From Botryotinia globosa (taxonomy: Eukaryota > Ascomycota > Leotiomycetes > Helotiales > Sclerotiniaceae): a stretch of DNA of 64,000 bases. A program made the translations under genes and the position numbers. The stretch covers positions 1,488,001-1,552,000 of the forward strand of contig RCSZ01000003.1 of assembly GCA_014898425.1 (NCBI GenBank). The letters run 5' to 3'. Of this stretch, positions 10,745-23,674 are shown piece by piece. How positions within the stretch are numbered: the first letter of the stretch is position 1; each line of letters begins with the position of its first letter. The notes below the pieces were generated by a model, which was not told the origin of the DNA, ran no database searches, and was given only the letters and a program-made list of their open reading frames with translations.

Positions 10745-12999
10745 TCATCAATATGCATCATATGATTTTCCAAATTTACCGACCATGAACGTAACCTTAC
10801 ATACCTACCTAGTACACACCACCCACCTCCAGCTAATCCCTATGTAATTAATTATATTGGGACAAATTCCTCAAACGACTATTTCCATATATTCTTTAAA
10901 TTTCTACTTGCTTCCTTTTTCTTACTATTTCGTTTCATTTTTTTATCATCTCACCACTTGAGTACGAGCGAGAGATGACCGGGAGATCGAAATTCCGTTC
11001 ATCTTCAATGAAGTACTGCACGGCACGGCAGACGGCTCGTTGTACAAATTGGGGAAATACACAACAAGCCATCCGGTCAGCGAGGGTTGATGCAAGATAT
11101 TCTAAATATACCACAAACCATGTTCACTTCAAAAAGCCAAAACAATCGATGATTACCTGACCCCAACTACACGCAAACATGCGCGCCTATTCTACCCCCT
11201 GACTGGACCATTGCTTGCTTCCCATCAAAGCTAAGACTCACAACTCAGAAATGGCTGAGTATATCATGTCTTTGATTCAATATAATGGCAGTGCAAAGAT
11301 CAAATCAGACATCAATATCTCACAGCCATGTAGTACACTGTAAGTAAACATGCTGACTGCTATTCTATTTCGACATCCTGCTCCGGAAGACTGCACTCGA
11401 CGAAGCCAGCATGGTCAGAAAGGGTCAGAAAGGGTCAGAAAATAGAACCAAACGGGCCGCACCTCGCGCATATCTGGATCTTCCGCGCGCCAACATACAC
11501 GGATCACTTACATGTCCGACAACAGCCTTGAATCTGTGGAGCCGCCTCGTCGTCTATTCTTTTCTGTCGACGCTATCACAATCGAGTGGCCACATGCTGC
11601 ATACATACGCACGGCGCAAAGTCTAGACCGTGATCTTTCATCAGATTTGCTGGGTCTGAAGAGCTTCAGTCTCGGCATCTACAAAGATCGTATTAACTCA
11701 AAAGCTTCTAACCTTATCGAGTACCGCTCGATGGGTAGCTGGATTTCTTACTATACATCTATACGTCTATTTTCATCTCGTATCCTTTTGCAAAGTCACC
11801 GCTTTACCTATCTTGTTAGATCAAGATCATATATTGCTATATACCATCTCAACCTCTCATCTGTTCCTCAGTGTGTAACTGAATCTATAGCCAGGGTGAC
11901 GACACCCGCAAACAGACATCCATAGTCAATCTGTCCAGTTGGCCAGCAACCAGGAAAATCTATTTTAGAATAGCATGTCGTTTCTTGCGCTTGCCCGGTG
12001 GCCGAGAAAATGTATGTCGATGCCTCCATGCATCTCGTTGGCTTCCAATTATCGACAGGGTATCTACATCAATGCTGGCGGAGAGTGTCACGAAACCGGT
12101 GAATATCATTGTATATTTCCTATTTTCCGTTTCTTTTATTGCGCTAAGCTTCGCACGATCAAGTACTGCGAAACCTTTATCCCGCCAGCACTCCATATGA
12201 AGTATTGTTATACTTCCCTCTGATTCTTTTGTATCAATCTCGACAAAAGGAGTTCCTATTTGAGATTTCGAAACTCTTATTTCTTCCTTGCCCACTGCAA
12301 GGTGATAGTTATCTCCCCCCCCCAAATCAATTTTATACGCCTCTCATGCAGACTACTCCTTCTCGCATCCGGCATCAACTCATGGCCCCTTCCGTACTTT
12401 CTTACGGGAACTAAAATCTGATGTAAGGGCCCGACCATTTCTATTTTCCTCTTTTGTTTCATGTGTTTTCGCAATTTGCACTTCTCTGTTTTCTCATTCG
12501 ATCATCTTCTACTTCGTTTCGTGTCATGTCCTTTGAGCGTTAACGTTTTTGCGAACGAACTCAATCCTACTCCTGAGCTGCTTGATTATGAGTCTGATCA
12601 GCCCACGCGAAGATGTGGAGTAGCATTTGTGGATCGTCTTGTTGCGCTCAAATTACTGGAGCCTTCAAGTTATACCCTAGATGATACGAGAAGATGTGAC
12701 AACCTCACTGCCCACCTTTTCAGTGAGAAAGCCTTTATCTCCCAAAGCAAAGCATCATCCATAATTTTCATGGCATCTTCTCGAAACCGTGTATTGATAT
12801 TGGTCTAGTCCATACATTCTTACCTTCTATCGTCTAAGTTAAGAACTTGACTTTGACTTTGCCTTTTCGTCTTTGATTTTGCTCTAGGATAATGTTGGTT
12901 TGACGTCGTCAGAATCAACCTTTCTACGCCTCATACCGTGCCCCTCGGCTTCTGTAATTCTACCAACATGTAAATTGCATTTGTTTTGATGGGTGTCAT
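10745..12999. other. Gene desert, central part
   Basis: Several frames of 100-140 codons exist on both strands (for example 11512-11925 plus and 11960-12325 minus). They overlap, have no recognisable domain and were not accepted. A threefold GGTCAGAAAG repeat is near 11412-11441. No transposase, reverse transcriptase or terminal repeats are seen. Confidence 0.35.
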
Positions 13000-13660
13000 C
13001 TGGCCTCGCTTGCTCTTCTTGCCGCCACACCTGTATATGTCACTGCAGACTCATCATATCATGTTCTCTTCAAAGACTTACTCTATTCTTACAAATCGGC
13101 TCCAAATACTTTCTACGCAGATTAATCCTTCTCTCCTCCAACCCCATCATCCAACCCACCATCCGTCGTTACAAAACACCCAGAGCCAACCCCCATTCCT
13201 TCAACATCATCTTTCTAATAATCATTCCGTATTCCAAATAACCTGCACCGAATCCCCCTTTGACCACAACCACACTCCCGACCCCAACATCTAAATTCCT
13301 ACCAAACCAATCTTCATATACTACAAGCAATCATCTATTACCTACTCGTGCAATCAGACTCAAACTCACCTTTCCTTTCCCTTCACATTACAATATATAT
13401 CATATCATCTCATACCATCTCATACTATCTCACCCCTCACCCTCTCCACAACACAACACAACACAAAACAGCCAACCCCTTCCCCGCCCATCCACTCAAA
13501 ATTTCCTCTCCTCCTACAAACTTATCAAAAAGCTTATCTTATCTTATAGAAGATACACACACACATATATACACACACACACATACTCATATATACACTA
13601 ATTTTTCCTTCCTCTTCCTTTTTCTCTTCCCAACAATCTATATCCTCGGGATACTACACC
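13000..13660 (+). other. CT-rich tract resembling a fungal 5' leader without a gene
   Basis: The plus strand is strongly pyrimidine-rich and poor in G, with CA microsatellites at about 13553-13592. In this window such tracts sit directly ahead of starts (for example before the SDR gene at 2965). No coding sequence follows within 1.5 kb: a short ATG frame at 13686 stops after ten codons. Confidence 0.4.
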
Positions 13661-15174
13661 TGCAGCGTACAAACGTAGGTAGATATGTACAGCATTAGAG
13701 CGCAGCACTACCTTTAGATTCTACAGACTGCAAGCGAGGCTCAACACAGAAGAGTGAAGAGTGCTGGACAATCGTGTGAAGTATGAAACGGTATTGGATA
13801 CATATATCAAGTAGAAAGAAGTGTTACCGCTCAAAAAAATTAAAAAATTAAAAAAAATATACATACAAATCTGTAATTATTCCGAGCATTTTTCTTTTTC
13901 AGCCAACTACATGTGAATACTATCTTACAATCTTGTTACGGAAGTTCACACTAACTATCTATGACCTGTTACAAATTACGATATTGCATAGGTAGGTAGG
14001 TAGTTCAAGAATGCACCAAATCGCACGTGGTCATTATAAAGTCATCATCAATTTTTTTGGAATTCTGGTGGTATCCATCTAACATAAAGTAGCGTAACCA
14101 TCTTCCTGTTTTAATATGTGCAGCTCTCCCCTGCCTAACATACCATTATGCCATTATGCCCTCATGCCGCGTGAACTACGACCAGCACACCGGCACAGAA
14201 AGTATTATTCGCAGAATCAACATGCGTAGGGCAACTCTCGAGAAAAGCATAAAATTTTGTCCCTCCATCCCTATTAATCGTATAAACCAAATCCTCATCA
14301 AATTTTACCTCCCATGTTGTACCGCGCTATGCAGGCCCAATCCATTTAACCACCATTTGGGAAACTCCATACTCCCTGCCATAACCTAGCCTGAGTAGAC
14401 GCCGACCATTACCTGTTCGTGAGAGTAAACCACCAATATGTTAAAAGAACCCAACCGATGTTCCTCCTACGGTTACAAGAAAGAGAAAATCAGTTGGGAA
14501 AGAAAGAAAGAAATAAAGAAATAAATCACCCTCTGCCTCTAATGCACATAGTATTGTGGCTCGTATGCCATTCGGCTTTGTACAATTAACCGCCCTCGAT
14601 CCACCCGACGGTTCTAATAGTCCTATCAAGTAAACTTGGATGTCCCTTTTTGACAGAGTAAAGTTCTTCTAATTGAGTGGCAATGGCATCGGCAATGGTA
14701 TGAGCGGTCTTCGACCAATATCGTACGAAACGTATCAACAACAAGAGACTCTATGGCTCGCATTCTCTTCTCTCGCCATGATATTCCAGAATCACCCCAG
14801 ACTTAGCGACAAGGCTAGATCTTTCTGGCAGATCCTCCACCACGTTTTCCGTCGAGGCTTTCGAGTGGGTATGTCGAAGTAGAAGCCCATTTTCATTTGA
14901 TCTGTAGTCGTTCATGTAATTGTTTCAATTTATCAAGAAGATCTCTTAGAGTTTCTTCAATTTTTCAAAATCAACCCCAACCCTTGCATTAAGTCGTCAA
15001 AGGGAATAAACAGAGTAAAGCAATGTAGATGCGGCAAATAAGAAAGCTTTGCGCGATGCTCCTCGTGAGAATTTTTCGTATATTGAGGGCCTAAGGTGGT
15101 ACGATGCGTAGTTCGAAAGCGGAGGCGTTGAGAACATCGATCTTCTGCTCACCAACGCACTCTCGTCCCACAAG
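13661..15174. other. Gene desert, right part, 3' flank of TAF1
   Basis: Contains the likely TAF1 3' UTR and a GGTAGGTAGGTAG run near 13990-14004. No gene is recognised. Confidence 0.35.
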
Positions 15175-18100
15175 CTAACCAAAAGCTGGCGGTGCTTGAA
15201 TAGCACCAAATCCACCATGATTGGGTGCACCGTCTTCGGGTTTCATAGTACCATTCAAAAGGGGACAGAGTCTGAGGGTTACGAAAAATAATATGTCAGC
15301 AAATGATGATATTTCGGTGAAAAGGGCACAAAATTGAGCAAAACAGGAAAAGGAGATGTAAAGGGGTCCTTGGATACTTCCACTGATATAGGAAACGGAG
15401 CGGAAAACAGTTCGTCTCAGTCGGCTCCTTGAGCAAGAAAACAGAGCGGCCTCAGTGTGAGCACTTCCTAACTGGAGCCTGTGATAGAACCTAGGTTGGA
15501 AAGAGAAAGGGGCTGATTGATTGGCATTGGGGGCAGTACTTTTTGTTCGTCTTGATGTGACCCGTCTGACCACAATTTGCACACTTCCTCGTAGTACCAG
15601 TTGGCTTTTCAATGCTGGAAACGGGAGTTCCGGATGGGCCAGGAGAACCAGGGTTAAGAAGCTGTTGGCTGGCCATAGATTGTTTGGACTTCTGCTTTTC
15701 GCGGGCGTGGCGACGATCTTTGTTGCGCTCGAGACGGTCGAGTTCCTTTTGGACTCTGTGAGTAAATGTTAATTATGGCCTATTGGTATTGATGGAAGTT
15801 TCATAGGGGCAAGAGGGTACATACTGCATCTGTGTAGCTCTGTCAAGATCTGCATCACCCGAAGGAGTGATGGCATAAACGCTGAAAGCACGCCGTTAGC
15901 TATCGTCTTCAAAGAGAAGCGCAAAAGAAATAAAACAGGTTAGTGAGCATTACTCTGAATTGATAGCCGCCGAGTGCTTTTTGCGCTTGATATATTCCTT
16001 CCAAACGCGCATATCTTTGACCGTTTCGACCCGCTCTTCGGTTTGTCCATAATTGCCTACTTTGACCTTGCGAGTAATACGCATGAATTTCCCTGAGGGA
16101 TTGTCCGTGTTACTGACTCTGCTGACTTGGCTAAAATTATCATCGCCAGCTGCAGGGGTGGCCATGGAGTGTGGAGTGGGTGCCACGCGAAATCGTTCGT
16201 CTTCGTCAACTTCTTCCAATTCGTTTGAGATGTGTTCGTTGGTATCTGACAAAGTCGACTTTTGCTTCTCCCAAATATCACGAATAGCGTTGTTATAGAG
16301 CTCTTCTTGCTTCTTGACATTGTAGGTATGCCCGCCGTTTGCCTTTCTCTCTGCGGCTATAGCAGCTGCAGATGTCGCATTTGGACCTTGAACGGCGCCA
16401 ATGTAACCTCCCTTCATGGAGGTTTGTATCATACTGATTGCAAGCCCACATCCAGACGGGTCACCATCACCATGAAGTTCAAGCATTGCCTTGCCTGAAG
16501 TTGCGTCCAAGAAAGCTTTACTAGTGTTCCAAGGGGTAAGCTTGAAATCGATAGGTCGGTCGACGAATGCTTCATCGCCTTCCTCTTTTTCTGTCAATTC
16601 TGAAAGACCAGCATCTGCGAGATTTCTACATCCAACGTGCATCGCATCAATCATGCAGCAATCCTCTGGTTTGACTAAGGATCGCAAAGCAGCTTCATCG
16701 GGAATGATAGTACCTTCCTCAGGACGCCAAACTTTTTCATTCTTATCATAGACCAGAATCTCCTTCAATTTTGCTCTGTTCTGCATGTCATTCGTATCGG
16801 GAATGTGAGCAGTAAGCTCGGCTATTTTCAGAGACTTGGTGTTACTACGTCTGATTTTTCTGAATGCAATCATCTTAACCCTATTCTTGGTGGCATTTGT
16901 AACAGTCCTCGAGTGCGGGGTTGGTACTTTGATGGACGGAAATTGTTGGCCTGCAACAAATAGATTATCTATATTGCGAAGGTGCCATGTTGTACCATGA
17001 ACTCCCGTAGTACTGCGCACACAGAGGAAGTCGGTGTTTTTAGGTTGGTGCTTGAATATTGGAGCGCGATACATTTCATTGTGCAGAGCTCGAACGGTTT
17101 CGCCCGGATCCACAAAACCGAAATTTGCGAACGGAGACTTATCCTCTGGCAGGAGAATAGTAGTGTCGCCAATCTTGTCCTCCGGAGAGGGTCTATCCTG
17201 GTCTTCCGCATCCTTACGTCGGTAATAGTTGATGATTTTGTTACCCATGCCGAAGTTTGAAAGAACTATAGGCTGTTCTTCGGAATATTCAATCAAAGTA
17301 GCAGTGGAGTAGAAGTCACCTAGTGTAAGGTCTTTTGATTCTTTGAAGACTTCTGCAATAGACATCGTTCTAGCTTCCTTCTTCTTTCGCATGCCTGGTT
17401 TGTCGAATGTGACGGGCTGATTGAGCCATTTATTGAATCTGAGGGTCGGTCGATGTAAGGCTCTGGCCTCCTTGGTGTATAGTTTGACCTTGTAATATGG
17501 CCATTGAAGACGTAACGCAGGCAGACTATGCTCAACGGTAAGGTTTCCAATAGCTGCTCTGACCTTACTTTGATGATTCTCCTTGAGAGCATCGTAAGCT
17601 TCGTCGTTTGAGATATTAAAGCGCTCCCTTAGTTTCGTAGAAATGATGTTGTTTCCTCCCCTGAAGTTTCCACCTAGACGTTGACGTTTATTAGCCACCG
17701 AGGTGGATTTGAGCTCTTCTATAAGGAGGTTCGGATCGTTGAGATCTATGAAAGGGCGCTTGGCCGATATCGCAACGGCCTTCTGCAGATTATCGAAAGA
17801 CGGGACAGCAAATTGAGGGATATTAAAATAGTTCTTCTCTTCTACCTTTGGCTTATTCTTGCCTGAATACATGAATTCAAGCCAAGCATCATCGTCTCCC
17901 TGGGCAACTGGGGATTTCGGTTGGGCCTCTATAGGTACCGCATTGATCTTAGAATCCCAGTCATCACAAATCATCTGAAGATCCGCCCAAGTCACCCCGC
18001 CAAGTTTCTCGTCCTCCGCTGGTTCCTCGAAATCGAAAGTTTCCTCATTCTCTGCCTCATCAGCAGATTCTTCAATGATAGCAACGAGCCCTTTAGCTTC

Positions 18101-18841
18101 CGCTTCGGCCACACGTTTGCGCTTATCGCCTGTCGCTGTTCCTATATTGCTGCGGAAAGATTTTTCTTGGTCGGGAGCGAGATCTAGGCTAACTTTTGTA
18201 GGATTCAAGGGTTTAGGTTGCTTCAGCGGTACTTTTGGGACAAAATGTGCGAGCTTTGGAGGTAAAAGTTCATTGAAGTTCAATATTACGCCAGGTTCGA
18301 GGCTTGGAAATAACTGCTTGGCCAAATCTGATTCGGATTCTGCAGGAGCCGGAATCGATAGATCTTGGTTGTTCAACCTAGCTTGATTGTAACCTGGAAA
18401 ATTGAGCTCCAGTAAATCTTCTTCTTCAGCAGGCGCATCAGGTAATTCCTCGACTGTATTCTCTGCAGCTTGTGATTCTCCATCTTGCATTTCAATATTT
18501 TCGTCAAACCCGAAGGGCGAAGAATCTCTTCCTTCTCCAAATAGATCGTCGGTATCATGGCTCGTGCCAGCATCGTCGGTCAAGGCGGGCAAATCGACAG
18601 CACTTCGCAGAGAAGCTTCCTCCTCCTCTGGTAGATCGTCATCGCTGATATCCTCGAAATCCTGCGCATCATCTGCCTTCTCGCCCAGGTCCAAAGGTTC
18701 GTCGCCAAAATTAATCTCGCCATTCTCACCACTCGCCCTCAACACACTTTCTAGAGCCTTTGCGTCTTGTTCGTCCTGGCGCTTCCAATCTATCTCAGTA
18801 AACTGAGTAAATTCCTTGGGTTCGGATTCGGATTCGGCCAT
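15175..18841 (-). CDS. taf1: TFIID subunit TAF1
   Basis: This is the largest subunit of the TFIID complex, which bridges TBP and other TAFs at RNA polymerase II promoters. Exons are 18841-15954, 15881-15825, 15755-15540 and 15271-15175, giving about 1085 residues. I chose the ATG at 18841 (MAESESEPKE); the frame is open further upstream to 18919, but that part does not look conserved. In order: an acidic N-terminus rich in Asp/Glu (roughly residues 15-160) as in TBP-inhibiting TANDs; the large TAF1 core (DUF3591, about 430-880) including HSLPALRLQWPYYKVKLYT and ATSAAAIAAERKANGG; a basic helix (QKELDRLERNKDRR); and a zinc knuckle (RKCANCGQTGHIKTNKK) finished by LCPLLNGTMK in the last exon. There is no bromodomain, as usual in fungi. 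The last intron (15272-15539, 268 nt) is unusually long for this window. If it is retained, the protein ends in a different short tail. Confidence 0.93.
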
Positions 18842-19592
18842 CTTTGCGATTTGGCTGATCACTCCCAAGAGTGATGATGTGCTGGAATGGTCGTGATCAT
18901 ACAAGTATTGTTTGCGCAAAAGGGATTAATGCTGAAAAGGATATTCCTTGGGTAGCGTGAGAGTTCTGTGAGAAAGGTTGTTGTAAAAAAGTTGTCGAAG
19001 CTAACCAAAGTAATTAATTATACAGTCGGTAGTTAAGATGGAAATGGATTTCGAATGATATTTCGGAATTGCACAGTTGGCGTGTAATGTTATCTATAAT
19101 ACAGTACCTATAGATAAGCAGCCAATCACGGGACCTTATTCACTCTGCGGGGAAACGAGGCTAGCTATGGATAGGTACAAGGCAGGTAGGGGTAGATTTA
19201 TTGATGAAACAACGGTTGAAGAAATTTGGAGTTACAATATAAAACATCGATATCATCCATACAACACTTCACGATGCTGGAACATTCTGATTGTGTTATG
19301 AGAATACAGTATTGTATAAACAGAAGAAAGGATTCACAATAGTCCTGATGAATAGATCGATGCCTCCGACCCAGGATTTCGACGAAATACATTCTTTATC
19401 GTTCCAAGGTTATGCATGATCCATGGCATCATATCCTATCACCACACAAACTCTCTATCCGCTCATATGCCCCACTAGGTACTCTTCAGATGTCTGAATC
19501 ATAATTCTTTGATAGATATCTTGACAAGCCATTATAGGACTCGCCATAGTTCTACCTTGTATTCACATCTTTGATTTCTATTCTATTCAATC
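18842..19592. promoter_or_regulatory. Divergent promoter region taf1 / PLP enzyme
   Basis: About 750 nt separate two starts pointing apart. No coding frame is accepted here. I could not pick out a TATA box of good quality on either side. Confidence 0.4.
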
Positions 19593-21336
19593 ATGGATTC
19601 TACATCTCTCATCCCGTCTGCTTCGAAAGAAGAACTTGTGAAGGAATATGTGGGCAAATCACTACATGATATACCTTGTCCTGCAGTTGTACTTGATATA
19701 TCGAAATTGAGGAAGAACTGTACCGATATGCTTGAGACTGTAAACTCCTTAAAGTGCGGTTGGAGAGCCCATATCAAAACCCATAAGGTACAAGTTTTTT
19801 CGGGAGTTCTTGCCCCTCATAAACCTCCGTCTTCTTGTCCATCTTATCTTATTTCATATCAGTAGTACTGAGCTTACTTTGAGGGTGGTGTCTGGTTGAC
19901 ATATCTACCCACTGTTTCGAATACGAAGCAATACATGAACTGGAACTGTTACTATGTATTATCAATATTCATACTGACCAACATGTAAGACAGCGGAATT
20001 GACAAGATTACAAGTTGGAGCTGGACCCGGACCAGCCAACATCGTCGTTTCAACGGTTGTAGAGGCGGAGAGTATCGTCCCTCTACTCCTCGAGTACAAA
20101 AATGAGGGAAGGGCTGTCAATGTGAGTTGGTCATTGTTCTATCTATAATCGGATTCTATATTTACAAAGACCAGATACTTTATAGCTTTCCCCTTACTTC
20201 AGGCGTAGTCGATCGATTATCCAAAGTTTCTACAGCTCTTGGACCCAATGGCATATCTCTCATGATTGACCACCCATCGCAACTTCGCTCTGTCGCTGCC
20301 ATCCATGAGAAAACAAACATACCGCCTCTCGTTTTCATTAAAATAGACATGGGAGGCCACCGAGCTGGTGTCATCCCTGGTACAGAAACGTGCTCTCAAC
20401 TAATTTCCTCTGTCATAAACCTCGCCAAGCGTAATATATGCATTCTTCACGGACTATATTCTCATGCCGGACACTCCTATTCCTCAAACTCTCAAACTGC
20501 AGCTCTTGACTATCTTCGCCAAGAATTTGAAGCCCTCCTCATTACATCTGAAGAGGTTTATTCAGTAGCTGCTACCAAAATGCCTCTCGTGCTTTCTGTA
20601 GGGGCTACTCCAACTTCTAGTGCTATTCGTAATCTTTTCTTGTCATCAACTTCTTCCGAGGAATTAAACGAGATCTCTGCCCTGAAGGCTACCATGGGAG
20701 CCATTCGCGATGTGGGCTGCGAGATTGAAATACATGCTGGAGTGTACCCAATGCTCGACATGCAACAATTAGCTACCCATGCATTGCCAGAAGATGTACT
20801 TAGTGTAAGACCATTCTACTCTCAGATATGTTGTTATCATGTACTGACACACACAAAGTGGTCTTCCGTAGCCATCACAATCCTCGCAGAAATCGCTTCA
20901 ATTTACCCCCCTCGAGGCACGTCTGATTCCCCCGAAGCCCTTATCACGGCTGGTTCCCTTGCTATTGGTCGTGAACCTTGCAAGGCATATCCCGGCTGGG
21001 GCATCCTCTCGCCGTGGAACCGCACTTCTTTTGCCTTGCCAAACACGGGCCCTGAAGGTTATTCTGGTGTAAGTATACCTTTTCACTGAACAGTAAAGCA
21101 GCCGACAACTAAAATAATCATAGTGGCAAATCTCTCGAATCTCGCAAGAACACGGAATACTAACTAACCCGGGAAAAAACGACTCGGAACTCTCCATTGG
21201 CCAAAAAGTTCGCATCTGGCCTAATCACGCATGTATTGCTGGGGCAGGTTATGGATGGTATCTAATTGTAGACGAGAGTCGAACAGGAAAAGAAGATGAG
21301 ATTATTGATGTTTGGGTAAGATGGCGAGGATGGTAG
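19593..21336 (+). CDS. D-serine dehydratase-like PLP enzyme
   Basis: This is a fold-type III pyridoxal-phosphate enzyme of the D-serine dehydratase / D-threonine aldolase family. The eukaryotic Dsd1 type converts D-serine to pyruvate and ammonia in the cytosol and needs zinc. Exons are 19593-19787, 19990-20121, 20175-20804, 20859-21068 and 21124-21336, giving about 459 residues. The PLP lysine is expected in HIKTHK (K62). The barrel continues through VGAGPGPANI, MIDHPSQLRS and FIKIDMGGHRAG. The C-terminal beta domain has the zinc ligands in WPNHACIAGAG (H424 and C426). The H-x-C spacing is typical of D-serine dehydratases. The third intron (54 nt) is in frame and stop-free, so an isoform with 18 extra residues is possible. 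It converges on arp4 with 225 nt between stops. The substrate is inferred from family motifs only. Confidence 0.85.
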
Positions 21337-21560
21337 AGCGAAATTCTGAAGCGCAGTCTTAGATGAGGAGATTTAGCTTTGTCATGAATTTCATTGTGCA
21401 CATATTCTAGAATCGAAGGTATTATATCTTAATCTCAGCGCGCACTGGAAACTCCTCCAACGCCAGTCCAATTCCCACCTTCCACTTTCATTTTATACCA
21501 TGTTAGATCTAAAGCATAACTTTTGGCTTTCTGCAATAACTGTGGGAATAGAAAGTAAGT

Positions 21561-23027
21561 TTATTTGCACCTTTTCTCCACGATGCTGGCACCAAATTCC
21601 TCGTATTCCTTCCTTGAAATCCACATCTGATGGAAGGTTCCCAAACTTCCCAAGATACTACCTCCAATCCATGAACCAAATCTTCTCTCTTGTGTAAGAC
21701 CTGCAGCTTGTAACTTGATTCTAGCACCCGGGTATAAAATTGACAATTCGTTATTCAAACGATCTGTGAATCCGTTGAGTAGTGTGCTCCCACCTGTGAC
21801 GATAATGTTCTGCAACAAATGCGACCGTAGATCCATATCAACCGCTGCAATAGAAGCTTTGATCATCTCGGGGAGGGTTTGGGCTTTTGTGGGAGCAGAC
21901 TCGTTGTCTGCAGGTAGCGCAGCCTTTTCGTCCCACATGCCTTCCGTAACATTGAATCGCTCTACACCCCACATCTGATTTGAACCATCTGGCATCTCGA
22001 ATACCCGGCCCGGTTGCTGTTTTGCATAATCCACATTTGTAGTTAAAGTTCCGGGTCCGGTAGGAGCATTGAGACGATTTGGTCCGCTCCAAACTTGCAC
22101 AACCGATTCTTTGAATTCTGTCAAGACACGCTCTTCTTCTAAAGCGCGGAAACTGGGCGTAGGCGGAATTTTGAAGTTGCGGTAGGTAGTCTGGGCTGGG
22201 GCCCCTGCGTCAACGGGAGTTTTGGATGAGATCATGAAATGCGGAGTGAGCTCGACTTTGGGTTCTACGGTGTTGAACATGGCGCGGATTTGGGAGGATA
22301 CCCAGTTGCCAGCGAGAGGGGATCTCTGCACCGATTTCTTGAGTACAAGTCCATCGTGTACGGCGATAACTGATGCATTTGATGCTCCAACATCGACCAC
22401 CAACGCTGTCGCCTTGCCGCCTCCAAATGCTGCGAGGACGCTGTTTCGCGCGAGCCAAAAGGCAGGGCTTCCCCAAGATTCCATAGCTACTTCAATAGCC
22501 TTCTCTCGAGATTTGGCTGTATTCCATGCGGTTTCCGTCATTAACAGTGGGTGTTCTTCCAAGGGTTTTTCGTGCGCATCCACATCCATATCAACCTCCA
22601 TCTCCTCTGGTCGATCATTTAGTCCGTTGGTTCTAGGATCCGCCTGCTTGAAGCTCGTAAGTCGCGAAGTAATAGCATATTTCCATAACTGTTCCGCAGT
22701 ATCCCAGTCTTCAACAATTCCATCCTTGTTCATTGGATTGCGGATTTCGAGGTTCGCGCTGGGGTTGTGAATCGCATTGTCGCCATAAAATGATTCTCCA
22801 TCGCGAACACCATAATGTGAGTTGATGAATGATTTGGGCGTATCTTCTCCTGCAAAGCCGGCGCGTATACTTGAGTATCCCGGGTCAATGACAATGGCTG
22901 ATACTTCATCTAATTGATCATGTTAGTAAGGTACTCATGGACCTTTAAGGTGGCTGGCAAAAAAGTATTTACCTCCTCCATAAACGTCGGTGGGTTGCAT
23001 TGACGAATTCATTGTTTGTGATGCCAT
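21561..23027 (-). CDS. arp4: Actin-related protein 4 (chromatin remodelling)
   Basis: Arp4 is a nuclear actin-related protein shared by the NuA4 acetyltransferase and the INO80 and SWR1 remodellers. Exons are 23027-22973 and 22909-21561, giving about 467 residues. The N-terminus reads [15 protein letters not shown] and then [12 protein letters not shown], the actin-fold phosphate-1 strand and Arp4-like start. [16 protein letters not shown] is the phosphate-2 region, and [17 protein letters not shown] is the adenosine/connect region. The C-terminus [20 protein letters not shown] is diagnostic for Arp4. The intron interrupts the codon just before DEVSA. An acidic insert (residues about 90-110, [11 protein letters not shown]) is consistent with Arp4-specific insertions. 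It is divergent to the LRR kinase gene with 650 nt between starts. Confidence 0.92.
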
Positions 23028-23674
23028 GACGATAAGAGAATATTGAGAACGGAAGGTTAAGGCAATCTAGTTTCAGATGATAGGAGCCAAAATAATAAGT
23101 AGGCTGATAAGTTGTCGCGTCGTCGATCCTGTAAATAAATGCGCTCGAATTCGTGAAAGTAACAGTTTAGGACTAGGCAACTTTAAGCGATGAAAGCTTT
23201 GGAATACGGAAGGTAGAAGCGATAGGCACCTAGTGAAAATAGAACCTTTCTACACTCTGGACAAGAAATTGTTTAGAGGATTATTCAAATGAATTCTCAA
23301 GATACATTTTTGTTTGATTTCCTTAGACTCTGGTTGATTTGACGCCCTTGTCCTGTCCTGTTAAAACTTGTGAGTGATGGTGATGGTGATACTAACTTAT
23401 GCCTCTTGCATGTGACTCGGAGCAGGAACAACGTAATCCGAAACGCTTGGTGTCAGCATTTGCTTTTCATCAGATTCATCTCACTCACCCCTTTCTTCGT
23501 GTCATTTGGACTCTTGTTGTATTGTTAGCCAAGAAGTATGTATTTTCCGTGATTTCAAAATATACTTGGAAGATTTCCAGTCTGCTATCTTTCCCACAAA
23601 CTCTCATCCTTAACACAGTACACACAACACTCGCAATTCTTTCACACACACTTATTGTGTATCCATCAAGGCCC
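23028..23674. promoter_or_regulatory. Divergent region arp4 / LRR kinase
   Basis: About 650 nt lie between two starts that point apart. The kinase frame stays open upstream to 23399, but that extension is hydrophobic and repetitive in CA/CT and looks like leader rather than protein. Confidence 0.4.

Noticed and set aside
11512..12325. Two opposing frames of 137 and 121 codons
   Set aside because: They have no domain, no splice partners and no promoter. They are probably chance in a gene desert.
23399..23674. A 92-residue N-terminal extension of the LRR kinase
   Set aside because: Hydrophobic and low-complexity, CA/CT-rich at the DNA level, and the repeat domain starts right at the inner Met. 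Treated as leader.
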